From Castanea sativa (taxonomy: Eukaryota > Streptophyta > Magnoliopsida > Fagales > Fagaceae): a stretch of 64,000 nt of DNA. The position numbers were made by a program, and so were the translations under genes. The notes under the pieces were generated by a model that was not told the DNA's origin, made no database searches, and saw only the letters and a list, made by a program, of their open reading frames with translations. The first letter of the stretch is position 1; the number at the start of each line of letters is the position of its first letter. Shown here piece by piece: positions 59,702 through 64,000 of the stretch. The DNA is taken from contig NC_134015.1 in the NCBI RefSeq assembly GCF_040712315.1, positions 8,886,945 to 8,950,944 of the forward strand. The letters are read 5' to 3'.

Positions 59702-60721
59702 TAATGCTCTGTTTGTTTCGACGTAATATAAACATTTTCAGGAAAAAGTTTTCAAGTGTTTGGATTGAGCTCAATACTAAAAATTGCAAGTTCAAACCGA
59801 CATTTACCAACCACCACATACCCAATCGCCACAGTCACCACTAGCCACCTAAATCACAAATTGGAGAGAAAATATCAGCAAAAGCCAGCCAGGCACCACA
59901 GCCCACCTAGCCAGCCACTACCCACAAACCCACCTAGCCACCCACCGCAACCCCCAAGCCATCCCAAAAACCCAAAACGTGAAGAAAAAAAAACCCACAC
60001 TCACTCTTAGCGATTCCAGATTAGAGATCTTAGCGGCGGCGTTTCTAGTGAAACCAAATTTGAGCAACGAGCGACGAAGCGGCGGTGACAAGGCTCACCA
60101 GATCCTTCAAACAACAGAGACCCAAAATCCTTCAAACAACAGAGACCCAAAATCCTTCAAACAACTGAGACCAAAATCCATCAACCCAAAAACTATTCAA
60201 TCTCGATCACTAGATCCACCTTCAACCCACTAAAAGCAAACTCCGCCGCAACCCAAACTCCAGAAACCCATCTAAACAATATTGAAGAGGGAACAAGATT
60301 GACGATGGCGCCGAAAGAACTTGAAACTGGTGGTGGCACTGACGACGTGGAGCCGGTGATGGGTGGCAACGATGAAGGGAGAGCTGGTGATGGGTGGTGC
60401 CGAAGAGGGTGGATTGGAACCGGTGATGGGTGGGAGAGAAGAGCTGATGGTGGGCTGAATTGTGGAGAGTAATTTGAGAAAGCGTAAAGTTGAGAGAGAG
60501 AGAGAGAGAGAGAGGCATTGCATCGGGGCTGTGAGAGAGCAATAAATGTAAGATATTTTACACATATTTCAAGCGTAAAATATTTTACATAAATTTACCT
60601 TAGTTAATTTGGTTGATTGAAGATATTTTATATTTATTAAATATTTTATTTTAAAATAAATATGGTAAAATGTAAAAATATTTTTTGAAAAATATTTTTC
60701 ATCAAAACAAACGGAGTGTAA
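59702..60721. mobile_element. Harbinger-like non-autonomous element (1014 bp)
   Basis: TAA at 59702-59704 and 60719-60721 flank ends TGCTCTGTTTGTTTCGACG and (inverted) CACTCCGTTTGTTTTGATG, matching at 14 of 19 positions. A 3-bp TAA duplication fits the PIF/Harbinger group, but short matches can arise by chance. The interior holds a triple 24-bp repeat (60104-60175) and a (GA)n run at 60494-60513; no transposase was seen. Confidence 0.65.
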
Positions 60722-61904
60722 AAATCTCAACCTGTCAACATTTCAAATCAAATATACAATGATAAATTATCAAGTTTCAACCACAATAAAACTAAAAATC
60801 CCAACTTGTCATAGGACTCACAACATTCCAAATCAAATACACTATTATAAATATCAAGTCTCTACCATAATATGACTTAAATCTCAAGTTCTCAACCTGT
60901 CAAATTAAACATGTGTTTATTAAATACATTAACACATATTAATAAATCTAAACCTTTTACAACATTCCAAATTAAACACACAATTATAAAGTATTAGGTC
61001 TCAATCATAATAAGAGAATCCTAGCATGGCAACAACATTAACATTAATATTTCTAGCATAGTAATAAAATACAAGCAGTAGCACAGCCACAGGGCGGAGT
61101 AGTATTACAACACTACAAAGTAGTCAAGTAGTGTTTGAGAAGCATTATACAAATATACATAATGGATGTAGGACGAGAATATACAGTTGGTACACTACAC
61201 AATTACATATTTTTCACAAAAAACAAAGGTAGTCTAGTCTACTAAGACTAATAGTCTAATAATTTGTAAGTGTGTGTTTAGTGCTTGTGTTGTCATGTGT
61301 GTATCTAATAAACAAAAATAAAGGAAAGAGTAGCAATAGAAGCATCAAGCTAGCAACTAGCAGCCCAAACACTCTTAATTTGGTACTCTCCATGATTAAG
61401 TCAGCAAAATATCCACAAAAAAATTCCTGCAATCAGCTTGCCAACAACTCCAACTCCAAGTCATCATATAAAAAAAACTCCACCCCTACATGTCAATCCC
61501 CAAAAAATAATGTGACGTAAAAAGTATAAAGCAATACATGCCAATTAACACCATTACAAACAGTAACCAACAAACATAAGCAAATTACATAAAATTTTTA
61601 AGTTACCTTATGTCCTTAGCTAAGTCCAAAAGAAAAAAAAAACCCTGCTTTCCCAATAAATCTAGAATAGAATCTATACCCATAATGAGTTTTGGTGCAA
61701 GCTCTAAAAGGGGGAAAAATGTATATAATGTCGAGATGCAGAGTGTAACAAGAGTCATAATTTATGGTGCAAAACGTACACTTGAAAGTTTAGAATGCAA
61801 AGTATAATTAGATGTACAGTTTAAGATGGTAAAGTATAATTTCTCTGAATTTTTTAGAATTCATTTTTTGAATTGGTCTCTTATCCTATCTTAGGGAGAT
61901 TGAT
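60722..61904. other. AT-rich DNA with imperfect repeats around the Harbinger-like element
   Basis: The motif 'aaatcaaatacacaatgata' (59657) recurs in changed form near 60748 and 60830. It lies on both sides of the Harbinger-like element, so the host DNA is itself repetitive. Nothing coding was recognised. Confidence 0.5.
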
Positions 61905-62332
61905 GTGAATTCATTTGAATCAGAAACCATTGACATTAATTCCCCCTTACACTCCTTATAATGTCATTGAAAGTGAATAATCATATTGATAGTTATTTTC
62001 TTTGGCTTTGCAGGTCAAAACAAGGACTCTAACATCCACTCATTATAATGTCATATTGATAGTCATTTTAAGAGAAAATGAACAATCATATTGATGGTTA
62101 TGGTTATTTTCTTTGGCTTTGGAGGTCAAAATAAAGACTCAGACAAAGTTCCAAAATTTTTTGACAACATTATAACACATGACATTAATTATGACTTGCT
62201 AACCAAATCCTTCATTTGTCTGAATGCAACGACCATATCCTTCTAGGATAAAGCACATCTAACATAAGATCCCTCCAACTTTCTAGTGATAACCCAAGCA
62301 AGAAAAATAGTTATGCCACCAAAATTGGTTAT

Positions 62333-62414
62333 AATGATTGACCTTCTTGCATTACTTAGAAAATCAGTGAATTACTTAGAGAATATAATGGTCGATCTTT
62401 GGTACAGGTTCGAA

Positions 62415-62458
<44 letters not shown>

Positions 62459-62872
62459 GAAAAGATATTTTGATTGAACTCATAATATTGTGCCATTAAC
62501 ATCAAACTATTTTACACTATTATTCTAAGAGTTATTTTAGAATCACAATTTTTACTATATTTTTTTCTACGTCTATTATATGTGACAAATTATGATTGGT
62601 TGCCGGTCACTTTCCTATAGACTCATCACTTTTTCTTCATCACTCATAATTAGCAACATAGGATAGTTGTGGAAAAGGGCTTGGTAAATATGGTGGTCCT
62701 AAAATTATAGTTATTCTTATATATATATTTTTAGTTGAATTTAAATTTTATTATATATTTGAACCATTAGAATTTTGACACATCACACACACACACACAT
62801 AAATGGCAAAACATATAGTTCAATATACAAACACAATCATAATAAATGCCTAATAGTTGAATTTTTAGTTCC

Positions 62873-62925
<53 letters not shown>

Positions 62926-64000
62926 TTTAAAAATTAAATTAAATAAAAACATATATTTTTAAAACTAGGTTCCACCTAGATGTTGGGGAAAATGGGCATT
63001 TGCCCCTAATTTACAAACTATGCAGCAAAATTTCCCTTGTTTTGAAACTATTTAGTAAAATGCCCATGTTTTTTAAACATGTTTTTTAAACTTGATTTTG
63101 ATAAAATCATGCAAACTTAAACAGGTGCCTATGCAGACTTAACGGGTGTTGTCAGCACCTGTTAACCAAAGTCTATAAACTTTACAACATGAGACTTATA
63201 AAGATGTATCACCAATTACAAAAAGTAATTTAAAAATACATTTAATAGATTGTTGACGTCTACAAATTATATTAATTGTCACATCAATTTGTAAAGACTT
63301 TAAAGTAAAATTTATAATATTTCTAGTATTTTCCTATCTGAATTATTTTTTATAATTAGTGACACATATTTGTAATTTATATTTAATTAGTTGTATTATC
63401 CCTAGCATTACTCAATTATTTGGGACTTCTGAAAAATAGAACAAAAATGTAAAACTAATTTTTTTTTCTTATATTTCAATTTTTTTTAAAAAAATATATA
63501 TCAATTTTTGCTAAAAAATTTGGGGACCTTTCTCCGATAGGGGCCTCTAGATGATGGCCTAAGTAGCCTAGGCCAAGAGCCGGCCCTAAATTCATAAAGA
63601 ATGAATGATACAAAAGTTATCAAGGTTTATGTTTGATACAATCTCTATAAAATTTGCCCCTCATGTTATTATGGTGATGTTTTGAGACTCATGAGTCATG
63701 AAGATTTACCGCCCAATATACAATGATCATCGGTACACAAAAGAAGAACTGTAATATCTGTGCAGAACAAATTGAACTCTAGGTTTCCTTCTCTCATCGT
63801 AACTCTATGCAACTTTATGCACAGAATTATAGGGGCTATTTGGATTTGCTATTTCCATAACTCATAACTTTGTTCCATCACCCATAACTCAAATATGGTG
63901 GGACCCATGGCTGAGAAGTTTGTTTGGTTTTTGTTTTCATCACTCAATTCTCTGATTTTTGAGTGACGAGTTATGGAAACTGAAAATACATTTTAAGTGT
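62333..64000. other. Intergenic DNA with simple repeats to the window end
   Basis: Contains (TA)n at 62419-62455 and (AAT)n at 62873-62925. At 63000-63080 and again from 63838 the sequence resembles transposon ends ('gggcatttgcccc' and 'ggggctatttggatt'); 'ccataactcataact' near 63863 pairs with the inverse 'gagttatgg' near 63968, but the window cuts this element. Confidence 0.45.

Larger units (their letters stand above)
58795..62332 (-). pseudogene. Broken copy of the PsbP-domain gene, split by a large insert
   Basis: 58795-58985 matches intron 2 and 58985-59140 matches part of exon 2 of the intact gene. About 61905-62155 matches intron 1 and 62190-62332 the 3' part of exon 1. The frame is lost. 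Between them lies about 2.75 kb of unrelated DNA (59141-61904). Exon 3 and the 5' part of exon 1 are absent here. Confidence 0.85.

Noticed and set aside
59756..60565. Several overlapping open frames of 80-106 codons
   Set aside because: They sit inside the Harbinger-like element, are Pro, Ser and His rich by base composition and resemble no transposase.
1..64000. CRISPR arrays, operons, bacterial-type defence or plasmid features
   Set aside because: Intron structure and plant transposons show eukaryotic DNA, and no regularly spaced short repeats were seen.

Overview
This is nuclear DNA from a flowering plant. The window is AT-rich and intron-rich, its three intact genes belong to plant protein families, and the space between them is filled with plant-type transposons (a chromovirus, L1-type LINEs, tRNA-derived SINEs, hAT-like, MULE-like and foldback elements). 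A eudicot, probably woody, is my best guess. I cannot name the species from the sequence alone.

Layout. 1-8.1 kb has no intact gene: nested tandem repeats, an 801-bp solo LTR with a perfect 5-bp target duplication, a WD40-like exon remnant and a repeat cluster (5.8-7.5 kb). 8.14-15.51 kb is one decayed Ty3/gypsy chromovirus on the minus strand, itself interrupted by a hAT-type element inside reverse transcriptase and a MULE-like element near gag. 16.57-30.53 kb is a complete 18-exon minus-strand gene for a kelch-type acyl-CoA-binding protein (ACBP4 class, 675 aa). One of its introns carries a 3.5-kb LINE with an internal tandem duplication, and three other introns carry tiny poly(A)-tail insertions with target duplications. 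30.5-39 kb is intergenic and rich in SINEs and foldback elements. 40.02-47.92 kb is a complete plus-strand 13-coding-exon gene for a WRC/RING/JmjC protein of the JMJ24 type (959 aa), whose JmjC domain has lost two iron ligands. 48.37-49.94 kb is a 3-exon minus-strand gene for a PsbP-domain thylakoid-lumen protein (290 aa). 50-64 kb has no intact gene. It holds a second solo LTR, scattered broken copies of the PsbP-domain gene and its upstream region, a copia gag remnant split by a hAT element, a Harbinger-like element and simple repeats.

The three genes do not form a pathway. They act in lipid-ligand binding (ACBP4 class), chromatin/ubiquitin regulation (JMJ24 class) and the chloroplast lumen (PsbP domain). 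The exon models were assembled by hand from GT/AG sites and reading phase. All three close without a stop or frameshift, which is the main support for the boundaries. No previously unknown multi-gene system is evident. The strongest unusual signals are the mutated JmjC metal site, the trio of micro-insertions in the ACBP intron set, the duplicated exon-10 splice donor, and the shattered PsbP-domain gene copies.
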